Assembly: GCA_003662485.1 (NCBI GenBank)
Contig: QMYD01000027.1
Span: 1 to 11,125 of the forward strand
Length of the DNA: 11,125 nucleotides
Direction of reading: 5' to 3'
Source of the DNA: Candidatus Hecatellales archaeon
Lineage (GTDB): Archaea; Thermoproteota; Bathyarchaeia; Hecatellales; Hecatellaceae
Positions 1 through 6,506 of this stretch are shown piece after piece (position 1 is the stretch's first letter; every line of letters starts with the position of its first letter). The translations under genes and the position numbers were made by a program. The notes under the pieces are model-generated. The model was not told where the DNA came from. It was given only the letters and a program-made list of their open reading frames with translations, and searched no databases.

Positions 1-50
1 CGATGGGCCCCCAGCGGCCCGCATGGGGTCAAATCCCATCCCCGGCGCCA
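1..50 (+). tRNA. tRNA-Ser, 3' part (cut by window edge)
   Basis: Only the 3' portion of this tRNA is inside the window. A long variable arm is visible: GGGCC at 5-9 pairs with GGCCC at 16-20 around a 6-nt loop, so this is a class II tRNA. The T arm follows, with ATGGG at 23-27 pairing with CCCAT at 35-39 around the loop GTCAAAT. The acceptor 3' strand CCCCGGC lies at 40-46, the discriminator base is G47, and CCA is encoded at 48-50. In archaea a long variable arm with G73 points to serine; tRNA-Leu has A73. The anticodon lies outside the window, so the isoacceptor is unknown. The first T-loop base is G where T is almost universal. Confidence 0.85.
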
Positions 51-60
51 ATTAAAACCA

Positions 61-80
61 ATATTTTTCCTCTATTTCTC
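61..80 (+). terminator. Possible T-rich terminator after tRNA-Ser
   Basis: About ten bases after the encoded CCA there is a pyrimidine-rich stretch with a run of five T followed by TCTATTTCTC. Archaeal RNA polymerase terminates on T-rich tracts in the non-template strand without needing a hairpin. The tract is short and interrupted, so this is a modest call. Confidence 0.35.
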
Positions 81-130
81 TCAAAGAAGGGTAAAGTTGA
101 AGCTAGCGCTGGATAACTTTTTTGACTGGT

Positions 131-1117
131 TTAGGGTTGGGGTCTTGGGTAGGCTAGGTCGGTGATGTCTTTTATTTGGTCTAGGAGGGTTCCGAGGAGG
201 GTTAGGAGGATGTAGAGGGCTGGAGGGTTCCCCTTCCGTTTTAGGGCGTCCTCTTCGAGGCTTTTAAGGCTTTCCATTGCCTCTTGGAGGCTTTTTAAGG
301 CTTGGCTTACTGTTCGCTCCCCCCGGCTGAAAACCGCTTTTAAGGCGTCCTCATAGGTTGAGGAGAGCTTCCCACTGAAGGTTTTAAGGAAGCTGTGGAA
401 GGCTTTGGGGATTCCTCCCTGAGCCTTAAGCCTCCCCACGAGTTCAGCTACCTCCACGGAGGTGTCAGCTATCTTCTCCACGAGGCTTGCCACCAGCCTG
501 TAGTCTAGGCAGTCGATGGGGGAGATTCCAAGCTTCTCACCGAGCCTTGGGTTTACGATGAGACTTCGAAGGATGCGTACGAGGAGGAAGTAAAGCCTGT
601 CAATTTCCTCATCCCTATCCTTAATCCTCTCAGCCTCCCCAAGGTTTAGGGAGAGAAGCGCCTTAAAGGAGTCGTCGAGCAGGCTCTTAGAGAGAATATA
701 TTGGCGGCGGAGGATTTTCTCAGGCGGGATGGCTGTAGCCCTTAGGAGGCACTGGAGCAGGATGCGCCTTTCATCCTCTTCTATCACCTCCACGCCGATG
801 AGCCTGCTCGCCGTTCGTTTCACCCTTTCCCTCTCCTCCTCGCTTAGCCTGCCCGCAGCCTCCACAGCTACAAACTCGTAGCCGAGCAGGTAGCTGCTCA
901 AAATGTTATCCTCCATCCGCTCTGAAGGCCTTAAAACGATTTCTTGGGCTTCCTCCGCCCCATAGCGGGGGTCGAGGATGAGGCAGCCGTCCACCCTTTC
1001 CTTCACGTGGATGGGGGAACCCTTCTGGAGGTTGAAGCGTTTAGCCCACTCCTTAGGCAGGGTTACCAGGAAGGTTCCATCCCTAGTAGACTGAAGCCTC
1101 CTAATCTCAACAGTCAA
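131..1117 (-). CDS. AbrB-PhoU family regulator (phosphate uptake regulator-like)
   Basis: A 328-residue protein. Residues 1-50 form an AbrB/SpoVT-type swapped-hairpin domain, with the signature LPKEWAKRF near 20-28 followed by a short beta segment around G33. The rest is helical and charged, as in PhoU repeats. This two-part design is common in archaeal proteins annotated as PhoU-like regulators. It probably acts in the cytoplasm as a DNA-binding or signalling regulator. A role in phosphate uptake is only the family label, since no pst genes are nearby. The start is TTG at 1117: no ATG is in frame before residue 68, and the AbrB domain begins immediately. It is transcribed divergently from the V4R gene across a 122-bp gap. 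Confidence 0.85.
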   Translation of the reverse strand: MTVEIRRLQSTRDGTFLVTLPKEWAKRFNLQKGSPIHVKERVDGCLILDPRYGAEEAQEIVLRPSERMEDNILSSYLLGYEFVAVEAAGRLSEEERERVKRTASRLIGVEVIEEDERRILLQCLLRATAIPPEKILRRQYILSKSLLDDSFKALLSLNLGEAERIKDRDEEIDRLYFLLVRILRSLIVNPRLGEKLGISPIDCLDYRLVASLVEKIADTSVEVAELVGRLKAQGGIPKAFHSFLKTFSGKLSSTYEDALKAVFSRGERTVSQALKSLQEAMESLKSLEEDALKRKGNPPALYILLTLLGTLLDQIKDITDLAYPRPQP

Positions 1118-1142
1118 ACCTAAACACCCTTCCTAGGGGCCC

Positions 1143-1152
1143 AATTAAATAA
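1143..1152 (-). promoter_or_regulatory. Candidate TATA box for the AbrB-PhoU gene
   Basis: Read on the minus strand this is TTATTTAATT, lying 26-35 bases upstream of the TTG start. That is the spacing expected of an archaeal TATA box with a very short or absent leader. It is called by composition and position only. Confidence 0.4.
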
Positions 1153-1186
1153 CTGTGCTTGGGAGGTTTTTAGCCTACCTGATAAG

Positions 1187-1196
1187 CTTATAATAT
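1187..1196 (+). promoter_or_regulatory. Candidate TATA box for the V4R-PolD operon
   Basis: CTTATAATAT lies about 45-53 bases before the TTG start of the V4R gene. It would place transcription start near 1218-1222, leaving a short leader that contains the strong GAGGGGGAGG ribosome binding site at 1226-1235. The spacing fits an archaeal promoter with a Shine-Dalgarno leader. Confidence 0.45.
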
Positions 1197-1239
1197 TTTA
1201 AGGCTTTAAAGTAGTCGGAGCTTTTGAGGGGGAGGCCGC

Positions 1240-1737
1240 TTGGAAGACCTAGCCAGGGTTAAAGTGGACAGCCGGGAGGGTTCTCTAAGCTATCTTGGAG
1301 CCGAATGGATTCTGCTTAGGGTTGAAGCACTCCAAGGGATGTTTGATGAAACCGTTAAGGCCTTCGGCTCTGGAGCCTACACCATCTGGTATTTGGCTGG
1401 GAAGGGTGCAGGCAGGTCCATGGCCCGCCTCATCATAGGCTTAAAAGAGGAAACCCTCGTAGAGGAGATAGTGGAAAGGGTTTGCAGGGAGCTCACTAGG
1501 CTTGGCTGGGGACGCTTCGAAGCTGAGAAAATCGATGTGAAGGAGGGGAAATACCGCTTCCGGGTTTACAATAACCCCTTCGCCAGGGGGAAGGAGGCGG
1601 TTAAGGAGACAGCCTGCCTCTACATTAAAGGCTACCTTGAAGGACTCATGGAAGCACTAACGGGCAGGGAGGTTAAGCTTAGGGAGCGGGTCTGCGTGGC
1701 TGAGGGAGCCCCATACTGCGAGTTTGAAAGCGAGTAA
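1240..1737 (+). CDS. V4R domain protein (4-vinyl reductase-type ligand sensor)
   Basis: A 165-residue protein that is essentially one V4R domain. It has the helical GAGRSMA segment near residues 56-62, then cysteines at 126, 152 and 160. The last two sit in the C-terminal CVAEGAPYCEFE pattern typical of the family. V4R domains bind small ligands and occur in BchJ, in XylR-type regulators and in many stand-alone archaeal proteins. No DNA-binding or catalytic domain is attached, so the ligand and output are unknown. The TTG start at 1240 is fixed by a strong GAGGGGGAGG site ending 4 bases upstream; the first in-frame ATG is at residue 34. Only 12 bases separate it from the PolD small subunit gene, so the two are probably co-transcribed. 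Confidence 0.85.
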   Translation: MEDLARVKVDSREGSLSYLGAEWILLRVEALQGMFDETVKAFGSGAYTIWYLAGKGAGRSMARLIIGLKEETLVEEIVERVCRELTRLGWGRFEAEKIDVKEGKYRFRVYNNPFARGKEAVKETACLYIKGYLEGLMEALTGREVKLRERVCVAEGAPYCEFESE

Positions 1738-1749
1738 GGCGGAAGGGTT

Positions 1750-3294
1750 TTGAGTGAAATCCTCCGCAAGACGGTGAAGGCCCTAGCTGAAGCCGGATAC
1801 CAGCTTGAAGCTGAAGCCCTCGCAGCCCTCCAAACCCTAGCTGAAACCTTTAACCCCGAAGACTTAGCCAGAAGCCTCTTCAAACTCTTAGAGGAGAGGA
1901 AGCCTTCAACCCCCTTCATTGATGCCTCCCTAGTTTTGGAGGCAGCTGAGAGGCTTGAAACCCCAAGTGAAGTCGAGGTTTTGAGGGCTGAACCCACAGG
2001 GAAGCCCTCCTTCAAACCCTTAGCCAAAGAATATGAGGCTGAAGTTAGGGTTGTGAGGGATCCCACTGGCCAATTAAAGTCTAAGGGGGAGCTGGAAAAC
2101 TTCCTCCAATATTTTAGGGATCGGTTTGAAAGGCTTAGGAGGCTTCTGCTTCAGAGGCTTGACTGTAGGGATGCCTCAACGCTGGGGGAGGCTCTCTCCG
2201 CCCCCCAAGGCTCTAAGGTGAAGTTTGCATGCATGGTTTCGGAGAAGGTTAGCAGGGGGGCAAAGGTTTTCCTTAGGGTTGAAGACCTGGAGGCTTCTGC
2301 CACCGTGCTCGTTCAACCCTCAGCTCAGAATCCAAGAATAGCTGAGAAGGCTTCAGCCATACTCTTAGACCAAGTGATATGCGTTTCAGCAGTTAGGCTT
2401 GGGGGTGATCTTTTCCTGGCTGAAGACCTCATGCTCCCCGAAATACCATACCATAAGCCCTCCACAGCTGAGCCTCCGCTCTCAGCCCTTCTAATTTCCG
2501 ACCTCCATGTTGGAAGCAAAATTTTTGAGGCTGAACTCTTCGGGAGGCTTCTAGCCTGGCTTAGGGGTGAGCTTGGGGGTGGAAGACTTCAGGAGGAGGC
2601 TGGAAAAGTTAAATATGTGGTGGTTGCAGGAGACCTTGTCGACGGGGTTGGCGTATACCCCGAGCAGGAGAGGGAGCTTGAAACAGCCGACATCTACCTG
2701 CAGTACGAGCAGGCTGCAGCCCTCCTAGAAAAGCTTCCAGACTACATCAGCCTAATAATTATCCCTGGAAACCATGATGCTTGTAGGAGGGCTTTACCCC
2801 AACCCGCTATAAGCCGTGAGTATGCTGAGCCCCTATATAGGCGGGGAGGCCTCCTCCTGCTGGGAAACCCAGCTCTTGTAAAGCTTCACGGCGTATCCTT
2901 CCTCCTACACCATGGGCGAAGCCTTGAAGATGTTTTAGCCAGCCTACCTGAGGCAGGCCATGAGGACCCTGTGAAGTCGATGGTAGCCCTGCTTAGGGGT
3001 AGGCATCTCGCCCCCGTCTACGGTCAGAGAACGCCTCTAGCTCCTGAGCCCTGCGACTGGCTGGTGGTGGAGGAGGTTCCAGACTTCTACCATGCAGGCC
3101 ATATTCACATTTATGGGCAAACAGTCTATCGGGGGGTTCGCCTCGTCAACTCTGGATGCTGGCAGGGGCAAACCAGCTACCAGCAGAGGCTTGGGGTTAC
3201 ACCAACTCCTGGAACCGCAGCCCTCGTAAACCTGCAGAAGGCAACAGTTACCCCCCTCGACTTCAAAACTTCAGAGGTTTTCCACTATCCCTAA
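1750..3294 (+). CDS. polB: DNA polymerase D (DNA polymerase II) small subunit DP1
   Basis: The small subunit of the archaeal replicative polymerase PolD, carrying 3'-5' exonuclease activity and partnering with the large subunit DP2. The protein has 514 residues. It has a helical N-terminal domain (1-70), a linker, an OB-fold region (about 150-230), and a calcineurin-like phosphoesterase domain from about 245. All metal motifs are present: SDLHVG at 250-255, GDLVDG at 294-299, PGNHD at 339-343, HHG at 387-389 and HAGHIH at 448-453. The exonuclease site therefore looks intact. TTG at 1750 is the start, preceded by a GGAAGGG stretch, and no ATG occurs in the first 160 codons. It follows the V4R gene closely and overlaps the convergent DUF99 gene by 24 bp. 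The large subunit gene is not in this window. Confidence 0.95.
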   Translation: MSEILRKTVKALAEAGYQLEAEALAALQTLAETFNPEDLARSLFKLLEERKPSTPFIDASLVLEAAERLETPSEVEVLRAEPTGKPSFKPLAKEYEAEVRVVRDPTGQLKSKGELENFLQYFRDRFERLRRLLLQRLDCRDASTLGEALSAPQGSKVKFACMVSEKVSRGAKVFLRVEDLEASATVLVQPSAQNPRIAEKASAILLDQVICVSAVRLGGDLFLAEDLMLPEIPYHKPSTAEPPLSALLISDLHVGSKIFEAELFGRLLAWLRGELGGGRLQEEAGKVKYVVVAGDLVDGVGVYPEQERELETADIYLQYEQAAALLEKLPDYISLIIIPGNHDACRRALPQPAISREYAEPLYRRGGLLLLGNPALVKLHGVSFLLHHGRSLEDVLASLPEAGHEDPVKSMVALLRGRHLAPVYGQRTPLAPEPCDWLVVEEVPDFYHAGHIHIYGQTVYRGVRLVNSGCWQGQTSYQQRLGVTPTPGTAALVNLQKATVTPLDFKTSEVFHYP

Positions 3295-3822
3295 ACCCTT
3301 GGCGAGGAGGTTTGCAGCTCTTAAAGGCTCAGGCTTCCCCCCGAAAACGGTAAGCCTCCTAACGGCTTCTAAGGCTTCACCAAGCCTCATCCCATAGGCT
3401 GAAACGTAGGCTTCACCGCCTGGAAGCCTAAGCCTAACAGGTTTTCCCACCTTCTCTAAGATTTTAAGCCTAACCTCCCAGTCTGGGAAATGCTTTTTCA
3501 GGGCTCTCTCCACGGCTCTGCGTCTAGGCTTCCTCGAAAGGACAACCACTACGGGTGTTTTAAGCCTGCTGGAAAGCCTTTCAGGGTCCACCACGTTGAA
3601 GCCCGCATAGGCGAGGGAGGAGAGCATGAGTAGGCTGAATTTCCCCCTCCACCCTTCAGCCGCCTCCAGAATCTTGTCTGTAGCATCAAGCCCGTCCACC
3701 CTAACCAGCGAAATCGAAAGCTCAGCCAGCCTGAAGTCCTCCATTAAAACGCCGAGGAGGAAGGCTTTACCTCCACGCTTGGGGTTAAAGGAGCCATCCT
3801 CGAAGGCTGCAACCCTCAACAC
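3271..3822 (-). CDS. DUF99 family protein (putative endonuclease dU)
   Basis: A 183-residue protein matching the archaeal DUF99/UPF0215 family. It has the EDGSF motif at 8-12, the VDGLDAT motif at 42-48 and the closing GGKPEPLRAANLLAKGL at 161-177. The acidic residues of the first two motifs are those expected for a metal-dependent nuclease-like site. The family is named endonuclease dU in domain databases, which would fit repair of deaminated DNA. That activity is not shown by this sequence alone. The start is GTG at 3822, with TTG directly after it; an in-frame stop lies about 17 codons upstream, with no ATG between. Its 3' end overlaps the end of the PolD small subunit gene on the other strand. 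Confidence 0.85.
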   Translation of the reverse strand: MLRVAAFEDGSFNPKRGGKAFLLGVLMEDFRLAELSISLVRVDGLDATDKILEAAEGWRGKFSLLMLSSLAYAGFNVVDPERLSSRLKTPVVVVLSRKPRRRAVERALKKHFPDWEVRLKILEKVGKPVRLRLPGGEAYVSAYGMRLGEALEAVRRLTVFGGKPEPLRAANLLAKGLGIVENL

Positions 3823-3875
3823 GCAAACCAGCCAGAAAATTTTCCAGCCATCAAAGCTTAAGAAAACATTTTAGG

Positions 3876-3889
3876 AAAATAATTTTTTG
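3876..3889 (+). promoter_or_regulatory. Candidate TATA box for the HAD hydrolase gene
   Basis: AAAATAATTTTTTG lies 25-39 bases before the GTG start, within the 92-bp gap to the divergent DUF99 gene. Composition and spacing fit an archaeal TATA element with a short leader. Confidence 0.4.
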
Positions 3890-3914
3890 GAGGCAACCAG
3901 CTCGGGAGGGTTTG

Positions 3915-4646
3915 GTGTTCTCTTTGAGGTTTAGGGCTGTACTCTTTGACTGTGTTGGAACCCTTTTCAGGGTTGAAGTTGACTATGAGCTTCAGCTTAA
4001 GCTTCTCCATGGGAAGCTTGTGGAGGCTGGCTTCACCTCCCCCTACAAGGATTTCCTTAAAGCCTACGGGAAGGCTTACGCCAAATACCTGAAGGTTAGG
4101 GTTGAGGAGCTTCGTGAGGTTACGAATAGCTTCTGGACGGCTGAAGCCCTCCAAATGCTCGGCTATGAGGCTGACCCCTCCGACCCGGAGATTGAAAGGG
4201 CGGTTGAAGCCTACTTTGAACCCTACATTGAGGCTGTGAAGCCTGTGGAATGTCTCACCGAGGTTTTCGAAACCCTTAAACCCTCCTATAAGCTTGGGGT
4301 TGTAACCAATTTTACCTATGCTCCAGCTATGAGGCGAATACTCTCGAAGATAGGCATCCTAAACATGCTGGATGCTGTAGCCATCTCCCACGAGGTTGGA
4401 TGGCGGAAGCCCCATCCGAAAATCTTCCTCTCAGCTCTTCAAACCCTGAAAATTAGGGTGGCGGAAACCCTCTTCGTGGGAGACGACCCCTACGATGATG
4501 TGGCTGGAGCGAGGAGGATTGGAATGCGCTCAGCCCTCGTAGCCAAACCTGGAAACATGGATAAGGCTTCCCGGGAGGCTTCAGTCCGCCCAGACTTCTC
4601 TCTGGACTCAATCTGCAGCCTCAAAGACTTTTTAGGTAGGGATTGA
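3915..4646 (+). CDS. HAD superfamily hydrolase (subfamily IA, dehalogenase/phosphatase type)
   Basis: A protein of about 243 residues with the HAD core and a helical C1-type cap (about residues 20-105). Numbered from GTG 3915, motif I is FDCVGTL with nucleophile D12. Motif II is the VTN segment with T131, motif III is K165 in GWRKPHP, and motif IV is GDDPYDD with acidic residues at 190, 191, 194 and 195. The second acidic residue of motif I, normally Asp two positions after the nucleophile and the general acid in phosphatases, is V14. Haloacid dehalogenases also lack it (DxYGT), so the activity cannot be assumed to be phosphatase. GTG 3915 is preferred because GGGAGGG at 3904-3910 is only one base from TTG 3912; both remain possible. 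It overlaps the MBL gene tail to tail by 26 bp. Confidence 0.85.
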   Translation: MFSLRFRAVLFDCVGTLFRVEVDYELQLKLLHGKLVEAGFTSPYKDFLKAYGKAYAKYLKVRVEELREVTNSFWTAEALQMLGYEADPSDPEIERAVEAYFEPYIEAVKPVECLTEVFETLKPSYKLGVVTNFTYAPAMRRILSKIGILNMLDAVAISHEVGWRKPHPKIFLSALQTLKIRVAETLFVGDDPYDDVAGARRIGMRSALVAKPGNMDKASREASVRPDFSLDSICSLKDFLGRD

Positions 4647-5247
4647 CACGCTTCTCGTAGCCTAGGATGGTTTCTGGACCATGGCCGGGGTAAACCTTCA
4701 ACCCGTCGGGTAGGGGCATAATCCTGTGCTTAAGCGAGTAGACGAGCCTCTGGAAGGAGCCTCCAGGCATGTCGGTGCGCCCCACGCTTCCAGCGAAAAG
4801 CGTGTCCCCCGTGAAGATGACTCCCTCACCTAGCAGGCAGATGCTGCCAGGCGTATGGCCTGGGGTATGCAGAACCCTTAGCCTTACCCTACCAAAAACT
4901 ATTTCATCCCCATCCTCCAAGGTTCTGTCCGGCCTGGAAACCCTGATCTCCGACCAGAAGAACATGGAGAGGTTGAGTTCAGGCTCCCCTAGGGCTTCAG
5001 CGTCAAGCTTGTGGATGAGGAGTGGAGCGTTGAAGGCTCTTCTAACCTGATCGTTGGCTCCAATATGGTCCATGTGCCCATGCGTGTTAACCACGTATTT
5101 AACTTCCACTTCCTCCTCTCTTACGGCTTCCAAGATTTTCTCAGCATCCCAGCCTGGATCCACTATTATGGCTTCCCTCTCCTCCTCACACCAGACCACG
5201 TAGCAGTTGGTGGCAACAGGACCAACAACCACAGTTTTAACCTTCAA
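4621..5247 (-). CDS. Metallo-beta-lactamase fold hydrolase (glyoxalase II-like, YcbL type)
   Basis: A 208-residue soluble MBL-fold protein with a complete metal site: THGHMDH at 55-61, H131 in TPGHTPG, D148 in FTGDTLF and H189 in YPGHGPE. The GRTDMPGGS segment at 157-165 is typical of the short glyoxalase II-like (YcbL) branch. That branch lacks the C-terminal glutathione-binding domain of true GloB. It probably hydrolyses a thioester or similar ester; the substrate cannot be read from sequence. The start is TTG at 5247 after AAAGAGG; the next ATG is inside the metal motif at residue 59, too far in. It lies divergently from the NfeD-like gene, 68 bp away. Confidence 0.88.
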   Translation of the reverse strand: MKVKTVVVGPVATNCYVVWCEEEREAIIVDPGWDAEKILEAVREEEVEVKYVVNTHGHMDHIGANDQVRRAFNAPLLIHKLDAEALGEPELNLSMFFWSEIRVSRPDRTLEDGDEIVFGRVRLRVLHTPGHTPGSICLLGEGVIFTGDTLFAGSVGRTDMPGGSFQRLVYSLKHRIMPLPDGLKVYPGHGPETILGYEKRVNPYLKSL

Positions 5248-5315
5248 ACCTCTTTCAGCCCCAAGCCAAAGGTTAAGCTTTCTGGAGGCTAACTCCTATT
5301 TAGGGTTTCCCGGCT

Positions 5316-5717
5316 TTGAGGGCGAGAATTCTAGGGGTAGTCTTCCTAGCCCTCCTCGACGAAATCCTAGCAGTCCTCATTCTACTGTTCTGGCTTCCCC
5401 ACTTTGGAGTGGAGATTCCACTCTTCTATGTAGTCGTAATCCTCCTAGGCCTTGCAGCCCTATCCTACATGATATACGTGCTGGTTAAGCCCGTGGTTGT
5501 TAGGCCTCCCGTGATTGGGGCTGAAGCCATGATAGGCCTTAAAGGGGAAGCCCTAACGAAGCTTAACCCAGCTGGGCTTGTAATGGTTGGGGGTGAAATA
5601 TGGAGAGCTCAGGCGTTGGAAAGCCCTATAGAGAGAAGGGAGAGGGTGATGGTGATGGCTGTGGAAGGGTTAACCTTAAAGGTTAAAAAGGCTCAACCAG
5701 ACTCGGGAACCCTGTAA
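5316..5717 (+). CDS. Short NfeD-like membrane protein
   Basis: A 133-residue membrane protein. Two hydrophobic segments at about 5-27 and 34-57 form a hairpin in the membrane. They are followed by a soluble domain from about 70 to 125 with the NfeD OB-fold pattern: GLKGEALTKLNPAGLVMVGG, then WRAQA, then VEGLTLKV. NfeD proteins partner with SPFH/stomatin proteins and help organise membrane complexes. The serine protease domain of long NfeD forms is absent. No stomatin gene lies next to it here, which is unusual. TTG at 5316 is the start, since the first ATG is within the second membrane segment. Its 3' end overlaps the winged-helix gene by 25 bp. Confidence 0.78.
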   Translation: MRARILGVVFLALLDEILAVLILLFWLPHFGVEIPLFYVVVILLGLAALSYMIYVLVKPVVVRPPVIGAEAMIGLKGEALTKLNPAGLVMVGGEIWRAQALESPIERRERVMVMAVEGLTLKVKKAQPDSGTL

Positions 5718-6118
5718 TAGTAGTATTTCCCCTCCTTCAGGATTCTCCTTAGGAAGCCCTTTGCCACCAACCTTTTAAGGTAGACGGTTACATTGCTTGG
5801 GGAGTCTGGAACCCCGTTGACTTCAAGAGCCTTTGAAACCTCTGATAGGCTTCTTGGAGTCTGACCCCAGGGGGTGTTGAACAGGGCTTGCAGGTTGTCA
5901 GTAGTGCTACGGGAGGGCTTAATGGAGGGGTATTCACCCTCCTCAGCTACCCCCACCGTAGCTGAGAAGCTTTCAGAAGCCCTCTTAAACAGCTCTACAA
6001 CACTGTCGAGTCCTGATAGAAGTTTATCGACAGGAGCCTCAACAGCTATTTCAAGCCCACCCTGCCTAACAGTAAGCTTAACATTAAGCTCCTGCCGCTG
6101 GACTTTTTCACCCTCCAA
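5693..6118 (-). CDS. Winged-helix protein with N-terminal beta-hairpin/helix module
   Basis: A 141-residue protein. Residues 10-48 look like two beta strands (NVKLTV, LEIAVEA) followed by an amphipathic helix ending in LFKRA. A Ser/Thr-rich linker runs through about 50-72. Residues 75-138 look like a winged helix-turn-helix: LSEVSKALE as an early helix, SNVTVYLKRLVAKGFL as the recognition helix and a basic wing ending in KYYYYRV. It is most likely a DNA-binding regulator of unknown target. I do not recognise a named family for the whole protein. Its start is TTG at 6118, with no in-frame ATG later. It is divergent from the small basic protein gene, whose N-terminus looks similar to its own. 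Confidence 0.72.
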   Translation of the reverse strand: MEGEKVQRQELNVKLTVRQGGLEIAVEAPVDKLLSGLDSVVELFKRASESFSATVGVAEEGEYPSIKPSRSTTDNLQALFNTPWGQTPRSLSEVSKALEVNGVPDSPSNVTVYLKRLVAKGFLRRILKEGKYYYYRVPESG

Positions 6119-6152
6119 GGCTTTAACCTCTCAAAATTTATTTTCAAACTAA

Positions 6153-6180
6153 ACTTTAAAAACTTAACTAGCTATAAAAG
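6153..6180 (-). promoter_or_regulatory. Candidate promoter for the winged-helix gene
   Basis: On the minus strand the stretch holds two TATA-like elements, CTTTTATAGC (6171-6180) and GTTTTTAAAGT (6153-6163). They lie 53-62 and 35-45 bases before the TTG start. Which one is used cannot be decided by eye. Confidence 0.35.
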
Positions 6181-6221
6181 CGGGGATGAACAGAGTTTAA
6201 TGGCTGTAAAACCTATTTTGA

Positions 6222-6238
6222 CTTAAATCTTAAATACT
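6222..6238 (+). promoter_or_regulatory. Candidate promoter with tandem CTTAAAT repeat
   Basis: CTTAAAT occurs twice head to tail at 6222-6228 and 6229-6235. Either copy resembles an archaeal TATA box. The first would place transcription start near 6250, leaving room for the AGGAGG site at 6261-6266 in the leader of the small gene. The second copy could be an alternative box or part of a regulator site. Confidence 0.4.
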
Positions 6239-6276
6239 ATTTTAGCGAAAATAAGGAAAAAGGAGGCGTAAAAATT

Positions 6277-6447
6277 TTGGTTAAAGTGAAGGTTGAAGGC
6301 GAAGGTTTAAACATAGAGAAGGAGGTTGACGAGCAGACAGCCAACACAATTATAGCTTTAATCTTCGGCTTGAAGAGGGCGAGAGGAAGAAAACCTGCAG
6401 GGGAAGGGAAGAAAACCCGTAAAAAGGCTTCTTCACCTCAAGAGTAA
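6277..6447 (+). CDS. Small basic protein of 56 residues, unknown function
   Basis: The reading frame starts at TTG 6277 and ends at TAA 6445-6447. It is preceded by a clear AGGAGG site at 6261-6266, ten bases upstream. The protein starts with a predicted beta-hairpin (VKVKVEGEGLNI), continues with a helix through about residue 35 (ending in GLKRA), and ends in a Lys/Arg-rich tail of about 20 residues. It contains no Met after the start and no Cys or Trp. The tail could contact nucleic acid, which is inference. I do not recognise a named family. The N-terminal module resembles that of the divergent winged-helix protein. A T-tract lies just downstream. The clean ribosome site, sensible composition and terminator support a real gene. 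Confidence 0.68.
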   Translation: MVKVKVEGEGLNIEKEVDEQTANTIIALIFGLKRARGRKPAGEGKKTRKKASSPQE

Positions 6448-6456
6448 AACTCTTAT

Positions 6457-6470
6457 TTCCTCCTTTTTTT
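6457..6470 (+). terminator. T-tract terminator after the small basic protein gene
   Basis: Ten bases after the stop codon is the pyrimidine-rich stretch TTCCTCCTTTTTTT, ending in seven T. This matches the hairpin-independent T-rich terminators of archaea and separates the small gene from the opposing tRNA. Confidence 0.5.
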
Positions 6471-6506
6471 GAAGCGAAATCAGGGAAAGAGAGAAGTTTT
6501 CTTGTT

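Noticed and set aside
131..210. TTAGGG-like words resembling telomere repeats
   Set aside because: They are irregular, lie inside a coding region and are scattered through the whole window as common codon pairs.
1632..2066. Minus-strand open frame of 144 codons rich in Ser and Leu
   Set aside because: It is a shadow of the V4R and PolD genes; its composition (Ser/Leu/Ala runs) is that of antisense to GAG/GAA/CTT-rich codons and no domain is seen.
3858..4154. Minus-strand frame over the start of the HAD gene
   Set aside because: It lies antisense to the well supported HAD motif I and cap region, with no recognisable domain.
5011..5488. Overlapping plus-strand frames across the MBL gene start and the NfeD start
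   Set aside because: They are antisense to MBL metal-site codons or out of frame with NfeD, and have no family resemblance.
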